From contig OZ029916.1 in assembly GCA_964023275.1 (NCBI GenBank), positions 42,134,896-42,198,895 of the forward strand: DNA of 64,000 nucleotides. The letters run 5' to 3'. The notes under the pieces were generated by a model, which saw nothing but the letters and a program-made list of their open reading frames with translations, was not told where the DNA came from and did no database searches. The translations under genes were made by a program, and so were the position numbers. Below, one piece after another: positions 1 to 10,357 of this stretch. Each line of letters begins with the position of its first letter. Position 1 is the stretch's first letter. This DNA is from Norana najaformis (taxonomy: Eukaryota > Annelida > Clitellata > Crassiclitellata > Hormogastridae).

Positions 1-93
1 AACTTCCTGAGGGATCATAAATTCCTCGGGGCAAAAAAATAATAATATCAATAATACCAATAGCAAAGGCAATGATAGTTCTATTCTAAGATT

Positions 94-625
94 CTACATT
101 GGCTTCCTATTCAGCAAAGGATTTGTTTCTAACTGGGACTTACAGTTTATAAAACATTGAACACTGGTCAACCACAATACTTCAAATCAGTCCTTATTCC
201 CCATACTTACCATTATTCTGCAAGTGATTGTCTGATTGTCTTACTCTGGTCTTACCTTGGGCTAGAACTACTATGGGTAAACGGGCTTTTATATTAGATG
301 CAACAACAATGCTTAAAATCAGTCCTTATTCCTCAGACTTAGCATTATTTTGCAAAGTCATCTGATTGCCTTTCTTTAGCCATACCTTGGACTAGAACTG
401 TTCTCTGTGAACGGGCTTTCTCGGTTGCTGGACCTAAATTTTGGACCTCCCTCCCTGCGTCTGTTCGTTCTGCTCAGTCGCTTCTGTCACTTCGTTCTCA
501 ACTTAAAACTTACCTGTTTCAAATTGCTTATCCACCGTAGGCTGTCTCTCTGTCTTGTTGACTGACCTTCTTGATGTTGGCCTGATTGCGGCTTGGCTTT
601 GGTGCGCCATCGGTTGATGCCTTGT
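94..625 (+). mobile_element. CR1/L2-like LINE, 3' end of ORF2 (decayed)
   Basis: Broken frames read a typical non-LTR retrotransposon C-terminus: HWLPIQQRI near 95-120, then GERAFSVAG-like and WTSLP motifs near 405-460, then a LKTYLF motif before a stop near 540. A stretch of about 130 bp holding the same AAATCAGTCCTTATTCC motif occurs twice (near 183 and 317), so this copy has an internal duplication. The 3' untranslated part continues to a CGCCATCGGTTGATGCC signature shared with other copies in the window. It contains stops and frameshifts and is certainly inactive. The CR1/L2 assignment rests on motif order only. Confidence 0.7.
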
Positions 626-705
626 GGCGAGGATTTGAACCCTCGACCTTAGAATTGACCGTCCAGCACCCTATTCACCAGACTTGTGTACACCTGGTGG
701 CAGGA
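595..705 (-). mobile_element. tRNA-derived SINE fragment
   Basis: On the minus strand a B-box-like GGGTTCAAATCC lies at 642-631 and an A-box-like segment lies near 687-670, in tRNA order and spacing. The right part merges with the CGCCATCGGTTGATGCC signature of the preceding LINE. It does not form a complete tRNA, so SINE is preferred over tRNA gene. Confidence 0.5.
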
Positions 706-1024
706 TTGATGAATTTTTGTACCGAAGGAAATCGAATTATTTTGGCAGATGGAGATATAGCCTAATCAATCAAAGCAATGCAATACAGTGTGACCCAATG
801 TTGGCTTATACCTGTCTATGATGGAACGTTTTCAGTCATTTATGTAGCGCTACTTGAAGAAGCTATGTGGCGCCAGAATACAACACACGCAAACATTAGT
901 GCATGCACCCTTAAAGAATGTGCTAATTGGAAAACTAGTGCATTAATGCGGGTTACATGAGGAATTCTGAATGAGTATAATATGCAAATGAATTTAGAAT
1001 CTGACTGGAGGGGTACAGTATGTG
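700..1024. other. No recognisable feature
   Basis: Unique-looking sequence. A 60-codon frame at 778-960 has no recognisable domain and is not supported as a gene. Confidence 0.5.
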
Positions 1025-1025
1025 T

Positions 1026-1075
<50 letters not shown>

Positions 1076-1325
1076 GATCTATCTGTCTATCTCTGTCTCT
1101 GTCTCTCTCGTCTGCTTCTGTATGCTCTTTCATTTCCCTCTGTCTGTATTTGTTTCTGTCTCTTTGTCTGTATCTTTATCTGTACTTGTATCGCTGTCTC
1201 TGTTCTTGTTTCTGTCTGTCTGTCTGTCTGACTGTCTGTCTGAATCTGTCACTGTCTCTGTCTCTGACTCTGTCTCTGACTCTGTCTCTCTGACTCTGTC
1301 TCTCTGTCTCTGTCTGTCTGTCTGT

Positions 1326-1372
<47 letters not shown>

Positions 1373-1380
1373 GTTGGTGT
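1025..1380. repeat. (TC)n and (CTGT)n compound microsatellite
   Basis: A pure CT run, then CTAT and CTGT tetranucleotides, then CT again. The apparent Ser/Leu-rich and Arg/Asp-rich frames here are products of the simple repeat. Confidence 0.95.
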
Positions 1381-1743
1381 AGCCCTCACCGAGGAAGAGG
1401 CCATCGATTGAGGTGAAGGTCAAAAGCCGTTCAATACCATTAATCTTAATTCCTGCGAAAATTTCTATCGGAAGAGGTTACCATCACCTCGCTCAGTCGA
1501 CAGAGGATCGTGAGTGGAACTGGAATTGAGAAAAATGTCAAACCACCAACGAAGTCAGAAATCTCCCTATCACCATCAGCAACAACTCACTGCACAACAG
1601 CGTCGCGCTGCACATAACTTATACATTCCACACTGTTATATGGTGATCACTTTAACTGACCACAAGTGTAGCGAAGTTAAGCACAATCGAGCTGGGTTAG
1701 TACTGGATAAATGACTGGCGCCCACTCGGCTGACCATCCTTTA

Positions 1744-1786
1744 TGGAGCACCGTGGCCGAGTCGTTAGAGCGCTCGGCTTGTAACG
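1744..1786 (+). mobile_element. tRNA-derived SINE, 5' head (split copy)
   Basis: TGGCCGAGTCGTTAGAGCG is an A-box-like tRNA head. It stops after GTAACG, exactly where intact relatives at 44523 and 26256 continue towards the B box. The missing body resumes near 2066 after a LINE 3' fragment. Confidence 0.65.
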
Positions 1787-1827
1787 CTTACCATTTCTCT
1801 CAACTTAAACACCACCCACCCTAACAA

Positions 1828-1923
<96 letters not shown>

Positions 1924-2063
1924 TCTGGCAACCGAACTTGATTCTTGACATGGCGTCTTTCTACAACCCCACTGACTTGATGCAGCGCTCGTGAATAAGC
2001 TGGTACCCTACGCTTAGCTTTTAAGTAGCCCTTTAGAAATGTGGAGTTCACGATTACGAGTAC
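1787..2063 (+). mobile_element. LINE 3' end, TTTACGATTACGAT family, inserted in a SINE
   Basis: Shares its layout with the copies at 15657-16035 and 61545-62165: a Pro/His-rich C-terminal coding remnant, an internal (TC)n tract (about 1831-1918), then CTCGTGAATAAGCTGGT and an A/T-rich tail ending in GATTACGA. Only the 3' end is present, as expected for 5'-truncated LINE insertions. Confidence 0.65.
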
Positions 2064-2195
2064 GGGTTCAAGCCTTTCCTGAAACGGTTACCATATTGGA
2101 ACATTGAACAAGTCTTTCACTCACAATTGCTCAGCGCCATCGACTGATGCTTAGTGGTTAAGTAGTGGCGCTTAATAAATGCAGAAACAATAAAA
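2064..2195 (+). mobile_element. tRNA-derived SINE, body and 3' end (split copy)
   Basis: Starts with the B-box-like GGGTTCAAGCC and carries the same body as the SINEs at 44519 and 26253: CACTCACAATTGCT, CATCGACTGATGCTTAG and a terminal GGCGCTTAATAAATGCAG, followed by an A-rich end. Confidence 0.65.
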
Positions 2196-2590
2196 ATTTA
2201 TTGGTCGGTAAATGAGTAGCATCGCGAGTTGAGAGCCTAACTAAGGTAAGTAATGTGTTAGCTTAGTCGCCATATGTCCATCGTTTGAGGAAGGAATCAT
2301 AACGTCCTGGATTGTTGTATTAGTTTTAAGTGCATCAGCCGAATTATCTATCTTTCGACCTCAGGAATACACGTCTGAGGAACTTCCACAGTGGCTGGTA
2401 CACAAGCATCTAACCTTTACATTTCTACTCTTAACGGCAATGTCTGTAAACAGCGGACACTAATGTAGCCAGATATTTTGAACAACGCCAATCTAGCATT
2501 AAAGCAGTCACTGTGACCTGCAGCCAGACAAGACTTTGGCCTCTTGAAGAATAAGGTAAACTCGTCTGGCGATGGTTGTTTATTTCTGCG
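2196..2590. other. No recognisable feature
   Basis: No coding potential or repeat recognised on either strand. Confidence 0.5.
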
Positions 2591-2965
2591 AGCGCTTAAA
2601 GGTGAAGGTAACACAATTATTTACATATATCTATAGAAACTCCTCAAAGGCATAACGGTAAAGGTAAGATACTTATTAACACGCCTGTGTAGAAACTGTG
2701 CAGAAATCGAATCCTTCTTGCCTATCGATTTTGTTTTGACTGGGCGCCTGTGAATAAGCTGGTTCCGGCTACTTAACTCTTCCTCGGCGTTGTAGAAATC
2801 TCGAGTTTACGATTACGATCACGATCCTCAGAAGCATGAAGGTAAAGCTTACGCACTTGATTACACGTCTCTCTGGAAAGTCCTAAGAAGCATAAAGGTA
2901 ATGGTAGCACACTTGTAAACACGTCTCTCTAGAAACTCATCCGAAGCATGGTAAAGGATCTATTG
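2590..2965 (+). repeat. About 55-bp dispersed minisatellite, about five units
   Basis: Degenerate units built on GAAGCATAAAGGTAAAGGTA, an ACACTT/ACACGTC block and TAGAAACTC. A LINE 3' end of the TTTACGATTACGAT family (about 2710-2825) sits inside the array. The same unit occurs reversed at 31468-31620 and forward at 49018-49085. Confidence 0.65.
2710..2828 (+). mobile_element. LINE 3' terminal fragment (TTTACGATTACGAT family)
   Basis: Contains CCTATCGATTTTG, GCGCCTGTGAATAAGCTGGT and TCGAGTTTACGATTACGAT, the terminal signature of the copy at 48236-48545. Confidence 0.7.
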
Positions 2966-3065
2966 ACGGGAAAGGTAAAGGCATAGGTAAAGGATCTATT
3001 TACGGGGAAAGGGGGGAATAGGGCCACAGCAAATCAATGGGAGGACGTCTTTTACAACCAGAATG

Positions 3066-3170
3066 GCATCTGATCTCAATAACTCCGACACTGCCGTACC
3101 AGGGTAGTGCCAGTCCCAAGCCTGGGCAAAGGAGGAGGGCGACGTCAACGTCCTTTGATGCCGTAAGATG
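3066..3170 (+). mobile_element. Short dispersed repeat (GCCACTGCCGTA family)
   Basis: ACTCCGACACTGCCGTACC, GTGCCAGTCCCAAGCCTGGG and AAGGAGGAGGGCGACGTC recur at 8740-8835 (+), 27300-27395 (-) and 31095-31175 (+). Probably a SINE body; no clear Pol III promoter was seen in this copy. Confidence 0.6.
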
Positions 3171-3428
3171 CTGTTAAACACTGCAACTACTACTGGTCTT
3201 AATAGACATTGCTTTTCTGGGTAATAGGCTGCAGTGCAACAGAAAAGCACACAGGCATCAATGGTCGGCAACGTGCAGAGCAAGGAGTCAGGTAGGATTA
3301 ATTGTCGGCCAATTGCCCGCAGTTACGGATAAACTGTAATCCTTGCTCAGGTTCCAACAGTAAACATAAATTGTTCCTCGCTCACGAACCTAGATCCTCC
3401 TCGCAATTTCAGTTCGATCTAAGGTATA
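3171..3428. other. No recognisable feature
   Basis: No gene or repeat recognised. Confidence 0.45.
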
Positions 3429-3429
3429 T

Positions 3430-3840
3430 ATATATATGCATATCAGTGGCAGATTTAGCTATAGGCGTGGGGGCGGTTCGCACCTCTGTCCTGTCCCTCT
3501 TGGTTATATAACGGCACCCCAGACCAGACCCGTGCATAGTGGAATGTGGCGCCCCTCTGGAAATGCTCTTGCTCCCTCACGAAAACAATCCTAAAGCCGC
3601 CACTAATGCATATATACAGTTTATACACACATACATATATATACACACATAATAAACACACATATATATATGCACCATATATATAGTATATACACATATA
3701 TATAAAGACACACATATTTACAAACAAATATATATGTATATATATACACACATATATATATATACCATATATATACCATATATATACATATATATAGACA
3801 CATATATTTATACGTGTATATATATATATACAAGTCATTT
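3430..3840. repeat. TA/CATA-rich microsatellite, with a unique middle part
   Basis: TATATA and ACACATATATA tracts at 3430-3445 and 3605-3835 flank about 150 bp of unique sequence. The Tyr/Ile/Cys-rich frames are repeat artefacts. Confidence 0.85.
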
Positions 3841-3845
3841 GAAAA

Positions 3846-6800
3846 CTAGTCAGCCATAGATACTACAGGGACTGAACACCGGACCGACATCGGAACGACA
3901 TCTGAGAATGTGCACAGCAGACAGAAACAGATTGCGAACTCCATAGCGTCGGAATAGCAGCAGCAACAGTCCTTGAAGCCTGTTCTGTTCAGGATCAAGT
4001 CAGACATGACACAGATTGCGAACTCCATAGCGTCGGAATAGCAGCAGCAACAGTCCTTGAAGCCTGTTCTGTTCAGGATCAAGTCAGACATGACACAGAT
4101 TGCGAACTCCATAGCGTCGGAATAGCAGCAGCAACAGTCCTTGAAGCCTGTTCTGTTCAGGATCAAGTCAGACATGACACAGATTGCGAACTCCATAGCG
4201 TCGGAATAGCAGCAGCAACAGTCCTTGAAGCCGGTTCTGTTCAGGATCAAGTCAGACATGACACAGATTGCGAACTCCATAGCGTCGGAATAGCAGCAGC
4301 AACAGTCCTTGAAGCCGGTTCTGTTCAGGATCAAGTCAGACATGACACAGATTGCGAACTCCATAGCGTCGGAATAGCAGCAGCAACAGTCCTTGAAGCC
4401 TGTTCTGTTCAGGATCAAGTCAGACATGACACAGATTGCGAACTCCATAGCGTCGGAATAGCAGCAGCAACAGTCCTTGAAGCCTGTTCTGTTCAGGATC
4501 AAGTCAGACATGACACAGATTGCGAACTCCATAGCGTCGGAATAGCAGCAGCAACAGTCCTTGAAGCCTGTTCTGTTCAGGATCAAGTCAGACATGACAC
4601 AGATTGCGAACTCCATAGCGTCGGAATAGCAGCAGCAACAGTCCTTGAAGCCGGTTCTGTTCAGGATCAAGTCAGACATGACACAGATTGCGAACTCCAT
4701 AGCGTCGGAATAGCAGCAGCAACAGTCCTTGAAGCCGGTTCTGTTCAGGATCAAGTCAGACATGACACAGATTGCGAACTCCATAGCGTCGGAATAGCAG
4801 CAGCAACAGTCCTTGAAGCCGGTTCTGTTCAGGATCAAGTCAGACATGACACAGATTGCGAACTCCATAGCGTCGGAATAGCAGCAGCAACAGTCCTTGA
4901 AGCCGGTTCTGTTCAGGATCAAGTCAGACATGACACAGATTGCGAACTCCATAGCGTCGGAATAGCAGCAGCAACAGTCCTTGAAGCCTGTTCTGTTCAG
5001 GATCAAGTCAGACATGACACAGATTGCGAACTCCATAGCGTCGGAATAGCAGCAGCAACAGTCCTTGAAGCCGGTTCTGTTCAGGATCAAGTCAGACATG
5101 ACACAGATTGCGAACTCCATAGCGTCGGAATAGCAGCAGCAACAGTCCTTGAAGCCGGTTCTGTTCAGGATCAAGTCAGACATGACACAGATTGCGAACT
5201 CCATAGCGTCGGAATAGCAGCAGCAACAGTCCTTGAAGCCGGTTCTGTTCAGGATCAAGTCATACATGACACAGATTGCGAACTCCATAGCGTCGGAATA
5301 GCAGCAGCAACAGTCCTTGAAGCCTGTTCTGTTCAGGATCAAGTCAGACATGACACAGATTGCGAACTCCATAGCGTCGGAATAGCAGCAGCAACAGTCC
5401 TTGAAGCCTGTTCTGTTCAGGATCAAGTCAGACATGACACAGATTGCGAACTCCATAGCGTCGGAATAGCAGCAGCAACAGTCCTTGAAGCCTGTTCTGT
5501 TCAGGATCAAGTCAGACATGACACAGATTGCGAACTCCATAGCGTCGGAATAGCAGCAGCAACAGTCCTTGAAGCCGGTTCTGTTCAGGATCAAGTCAGA
5601 CATGACACAGATTGCGAACTCCATAGCGTCGGAATAGCAGCAGCAACAGTCCTTGAAGCCGGTTCTGTTCAGGATCAAGTCAGACATGACACAGATTGCG
5701 AACTCCATAGCGTCGGAATAGCAGCAGCAACAGTCCTTGAAGCCGGTTCTGTTCAGGATCAAGTCATACATGACACAGATTGCGAACTCCATAGCGTCGG
5801 AATAGCAGCAGCAACAGTCCTTGAAGCCTGTTCTGTTCAGGATCAAGTCAGACATGACACAGATTGCGAACTCCATAGCGTCGGAATAGCAGCAGCAACA
5901 GTCCTTGAAGCCTGTTCTGTTCAGGATCAAGTCAGACATGACACAGATTGCGAACTCCATAGCGTCGGAATAGCAGCAGCAACAGTCCTTGAAGCCTGTT
6001 CTGTTCAGGATCAAGTCAGACATGACACAGATTGCGAACTCCATAGCGTCGGAATAGCAGCAGCAACAGTCCTTGAAGCCGGTTCTGTTCAGGATCAAGT
6101 CAGACATGACACAGATTGCGAACTCCATAGCGTCGGAATAGCAGCAGCAACAGTCCTTGAAGCCGGTTCTGTTCAGGATCAAGTCAGACATGACACAGAT
6201 TGCGAACTCCATAGCGTCGGAATAGCAGCAGCAACAGTCCTTGAAGCCGGTTCTGTTCAGGATCAAGTCATACATGACACAGATTGCGAACTCCATAGCG
6301 TCGGAATAGCAGCAGCAACAGTCCTTGAAGCCTGTTCTGTTCAGGATCAAGTCAGACATGACACAGATTGCGAACTCCATAGCGTCGGAATAGCAGCAGC
6401 AACAGTCCTTGAAGCCTGTTCTGTTCAGGATCAAGTCAGACATGACACAGATTGCGAACTCCATAGCGTCGGAATAGCAGCAGCAACAGTCCTTGAAGCC
6501 TGTTCTGTTCAGGATCAAGTCAGACATGACACAGATTGCGAACTCCATAGCGTCGGAATAGCAGCAGCAACAGTCCTTGAAGCCTGTTCTGTTCAGGATC
6601 AAGTCAGACATGACACAGATTGCGAACTCCATAGCGTCGGAATAGCAGCAGCAACAGTCCTTGAAGCCGGTTCTGTTCAGGATCAAGTCAGACATGACAC
6701 AGATTGCGAACTCCATAGCGTCGGAATAGCAGCAGCAACAGTCCTTGAAGCCGGTTCTGTTCAGGATCAAGTCAGACATGACACAGATTGCGAACTCCAT

Positions 6801-7724
6801 AGCGTCGGAATAGCAGCAGCAACAGTCCTTGAAGCCTGTTCTGTTCAGGATCAAGTCAGACATGACACAGATTGCGAACTCCATAGCGTCGGAATAGCAG
6901 CAGCAACAGTCCTTGAAGCCTGTTCTGTTCAGGATCAAGTCAGACATGACACAGATTGCGAACTCCATAGCGTCGGAATAGCAGCAGCAACAGTCCTTGA
7001 AGCCTGTTCTGTTCAGGATCAAGTCAGACATGACACAGATTGCGAACTCCATAGCGTCGGAATAGCAGCAGCAACAGTCCTTGAAGCCGGTTCTGTTCAG
7101 GATCAAGTCAGACATGACACAGATTGCGAACTCCATAGCGTCGGAATAGCAGCAGCAACAGTCCTTGAAGCCGGTTCTGTTCAGGATCAAGTCAGACATG
7201 ACACAGATTGCGAACTCCATAGCGTCGGAATAGCAGCAGCAACAGTCCTTGAAGCCGGTTCTGTTCAGGATCAAGTCAGACATGACACAGATTGCGAACT
7301 CCATAGCGTCGGAATAGCAGCAGCAACAGTCCTTGAAGCCGGTTCTGTTCAGGATCAAGTCAGACATGACACAGATTGCGAACTCCATAGCGTCGGAATA
7401 GCAGCAGCAACAGTCCTTGAAGCCTGTTCTGTTCAGGATCAAGTCAGACATGACACAGATTGCGAACTCCATAGCGTCGGAATAGCAGCAGCAACAGTCC
7501 TTGAAGCCGGTTCTGTTCAGGATCAAGTCAGACATGACACAGATTGCGAACTCCATAGCGTCGGAATAGCAGCAGCAACAGTCCTTGAAGCCTGTTCTGT
7601 TCAGGATCAAGTCAGACATGACACAGATTGCGAACTCCATAGCGTCGGAATAGCAGCAGCAACAGTCCTTGAAGCCGGTTCTGTTCAGGATCAAGTCAGA
7701 CATGACACAGATTGCGAACTCCAT
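3846..7724 (-). other. 1292-codon open frame through the 84-bp minisatellite (coding status doubtful)
   Basis: Because 84 is divisible by three and this frame lacks a stop within the unit, the frame stays open across the whole array. It reads 45 copies of a 28-residue unit containing MEFAICVM, DLILNRTGF and DCCCCYSDA. It ends in a unique 26-residue tail outside the array. The T/G variant is synonymous (Thr) and the rare variant gives Ser to Tyr. Against a gene: the first ATG lies inside the array, the outermost unit is frameshifted, and I see no signal peptide, promoter or convincing splice site. A repeated Cys-rich exon of a larger gene cannot be excluded. Confidence 0.25.
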
Positions 7725-7794
7725 AGCGTCGGAATAGCAGCAGCAACAGTCCTTGAAGCCGGTTCTGTTCAGGTCAAGTTAGATATGACACAGA
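3927..7794. repeat. 84-bp minisatellite, about 46 units, with higher-order structure
   Basis: Units repeat at exactly 84 bp, so identical text recurs every 420 bp. Across nearly all units I see only two variable sites: CCTGTTC versus CCGGTTC (22 T and 24 G), and GTCAGACATG versus GTCATACATG (three units, at 5261, 5765 and 6269). The T/G order is patterned: TTTGG blocks at the start, two full TTTGGG blocks in the middle, each ending with the rare CATACATG variant. That variant recurs at exactly 504 bp, or six units. Only the terminal unit at 7740-7794 is degenerate, including a one-base deletion. Such uniformity points to recent expansion or homogenisation. Confidence 0.97.
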
Positions 7795-8024
7795 CGCAGC
7801 TAGACTTTCTTAAATCGATCGGATTCAGTTGGTTAAAACACTTCATCGCTAAATCCCATGCGTTCTCGACGAACTATTTATTGCACGGTCTTAGGAGGCA
7901 TTGATTTCTTTAGGACAGCTTGCTTAAGACTGACGTGACATACGCTGACCACAGTGGAAAAGTCTTACTGTGTTCGCTTGCAAGGCTTACTCTGTTTATC
8001 TGCTTCTAAGATAATCACGTGAAT

Positions 8025-8192
8025 GCAATACATACATACATACATACATACATGCATAAATACATACATACATACATGCATACATACATATATGCATACA
8101 TACATATATGCATACATACATACATGCATACATACATACATATATGCATACATACATACATACTTACATATATATACATACATACATACTGG
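8025..8192. repeat. (CATA)n microsatellite
   Basis: ACATACATAC repeats with TGCA interruptions. Confidence 0.95.
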
Positions 8193-8475
8193 GGAATGCC
8201 CCATATAATAATATATCTTATTTATTCTAAAACCTTTTGTAGCGCCACAATACTAAATCTCATGTGCTCATTTACATAGCGTCTCTTTGAAGAGAACTTC
8301 TTAGAGGTGATTCCGACGCAACAACATAAGACCGCAATCAATAGAATTGTCTTCAACCGCAGGCAAAATAGAGACAAAGAAAGAACAAGAAGCATAGCGA
8401 CCTCTTTCACGTTGATTATCTAATAAAATAATTAATTAGCATTGAATTAATTATGGGCTTCGGGGTCATTTATTA
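8193..8475. other. No recognisable feature
   Basis: AT-rich unique sequence without a supported gene. Confidence 0.4.
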
Positions 8476-8479
8476 ATCG

Positions 8480-8692
8480 CACGGGTATTGATTGTTTTAG
8501 CCTTTAGCCTGGCTTCTATCCACCGTTGCCTGGCTTCTGGTTTCTCTGACCTATTGGAATTCGACCCGGCTTCTCCAACGGATTGTGTTTTGGATTGCAA
8601 TTTTGATTTGAAGCGACCATCGACTGATGCCTTGGGCACTATGAAAACAGCGCTATAGAAGTCTTTAGATTAGATTAGATTTATAGGCAACA
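8480..8692 (+). mobile_element. LINE 3' end, GATTA-tail family
   Basis: A CTGGCTTCT-rich 3' untranslated part leads to GAAGCGACCATCGACTGATG, GCGCTATAGAAGTC and an AGATTAGATTAGATTT tail. The same terminal block occurs at least ten times in this window, in both orientations. Confidence 0.7.
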
Positions 8693-8694
8693 TT

Positions 8695-8838
8695 GCAACG
8701 GTCAGTGTGCTGAACTATTAACTTAGAGGTTAGGAGTTTAGATCCAAACTCCGCCACTGCCGTATACTCGGATAGTGCCAGCCCGAAACCTGGGCGAAGG
8801 AGGAGCAGAACGACGGTAATCACCCCTTCGTTAACCGA
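8695..8838 (+). mobile_element. SINE (tRNA-like head plus GCCACTGCCGTA body)
   Basis: A tRNA-like start (GCAACGGTCAGTGTGCTGAA) is followed by a weak B-box-like segment near 8734-8746 and then by the body shared with 3066-3170. It is the most complete copy of that family here. Confidence 0.55.
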
Positions 8839-8843
8839 AATCA

Positions 8844-8900
8844 TTAACCTAACTCTAACCCTAACTCTAACCCTAATTCTAACCCTAACTCTAACCCATT
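8844..8900 (-). repeat. Telomere-like array, C-rich orientation
   Basis: CCCTAACTCTAA repeats, the complement of TTAGAGTTAGGG, a variant of the metazoan telomere hexamer. About five units, interstitial. Confidence 0.85.
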
Positions 8901-9340
8901 AAACCGCGCCATTAAACAGAAACTGCCTGCCTTGTTTATATTTATTCCAGCCGGACAGAAAAACAGTATGTTTCAACATTCTGTTTTACTAGCGCTTCAT
9001 AACGAGCTCAGCTCTGAAATGAGTAAACTGTCTGTAGAAAGATCAAGCAGCAACAAAGAGAACTAGTCCCTTCACACTCATATGCGGTGGCTAAGAAAAT
9101 GAAGTCGCTCGTACTTCATACCCATGGCAGCTTCCTGAGGGTGGACGTAGGGACTGCTTTTCTCCTTATTGACCCTTCCCATAAAAGTCTTCACATTTTC
9201 CAGCTGGATCTGAGAAAAGTGGTCGGCAGCTTACTAGTTATCACGCCTGCGATTCCTCGCTCAGTCGATTGACATATGGCGTGTTAACAAATACATTACT
9301 TTACAAATGCATTACTTATTTACGCTAATGTGGAAAATGT
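8901..9340. other. No recognisable feature
   Basis: Unique-looking sequence. The 61-codon frame at 9087-9272 has no recognisable domain. Confidence 0.45.
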
Positions 9341-9398
9341 ATTTAGCGCTGTTATCGTAACGCACAAGGCATCAATGGATGACTGCTTCTGAGTCTGA
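9340..9398 (-). mobile_element. LINE 3' terminal fragment (GATTA-tail family)
   Basis: TAGCGCTGTTATCGTAACGC and CAAGGCATCAATGGATGA, read on the minus strand, match the GCGCTATAGAAGT terminal block. Confidence 0.55.
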
Positions 9399-9616
9399 AA
9401 TCGCAATACTTAAGATAGAATCCGTCTGGATTCATCACCCCCCAAGAGATATAAGGGAAAGCGTGGGTGGATAAGCAAACTGTGAGAGGTATTCCAGTCC
9501 AGACTTAGCTGAACGACATTAGAGACCCTGCAGAAAAGAAAGAAACGGGCAGCGAATCCCAAATACTTGGACCAGCAACCGAGAAAGCGCGGAAGGGCCA
9601 TTAAGGACGCCAACGA

Positions 9617-10100
9617 AGTTTAGAGTTAGGGTTAGACTTAGGGTTAGAGTTGAGTTTAGAGTTAGGGCAATTATGGGGTTAGGGTTAGAGTCGGAGTTAG
9701 AGTTTGAGTTAAAGTAATGATTGGGGTAGAGTTAGGGTTAGAGTTAGGGTTAGAGCTAGGGTAATGATTTCGGTTAGGGCCAAAGTTAGTGTTGGCTTAT
9801 GAGTTGAGGTTATTATGGGTTTGAGTGTGGATTAGAATTATAGTAATGATTGTTATAGGATGAGAGTGTAATATAGGGCTGGTTTAAGAGTTAGGATTAG
9901 GATTATTACAGTTATGATAAGATTTAGTGCTAAGGCTGACCTTAACTTTAGGGTTAAGATTGGGTAAAAAGCCACAGTTAGAGATTAGTTTTAGCGTTAG
10001 AGATTAGTTGAGATTAGAATTTGGAATTTGAGCATTGGTTTATGAATCAATGGTAGAGGCAGAGCTGTGGGTTAGAATTCGGGAGTAGGGTCAGCATTTA
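9617..10100 (+). repeat. Telomere-like array, G-rich orientation, decaying rightwards
   Basis: TTAGGGTTAGAG units are good at 9617-9780, then become progressively degenerate (TTATGGGTTTGAG, TTAGGATTAGG) to about 10100. It has the same 12-bp unit as 8844-8900 in inverted orientation, about 700 bp away. Confidence 0.8.
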
Positions 10101-10357
10101 ACCAGGAGTGTGGTTAAGAGCAGAAATTATCCTAGCAAATTTCGTCGAAAGCAATAAATACATCACAGTTAATTATTTAAAGATCCCTTAGTGATGGCCT
10201 CGCACAGGTTTAGGTAAAAATCCACGAGTGATTTAGTTGACCCGTTCGTTTTCAGGCGAGGTAACTAATGCGCTTCGGAATTCTATGTAGTTCAATTCAA
10301 TTTTCAGCACTTCACTCAGCAAAGAAATGTATATGTACACTTTTTTCTCTAGCGACC

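Noticed and set aside
3927-7794. CRISPR-like array
   Set aside because: The repeats are contiguous 84-bp units without spacers, in animal DNA; this is a minisatellite.
8844-9780. Ancient telomere fusion site
   Set aside because: The order C-rich then G-rich is the reverse of an end-to-end fusion, and unique sequence separates the arrays.
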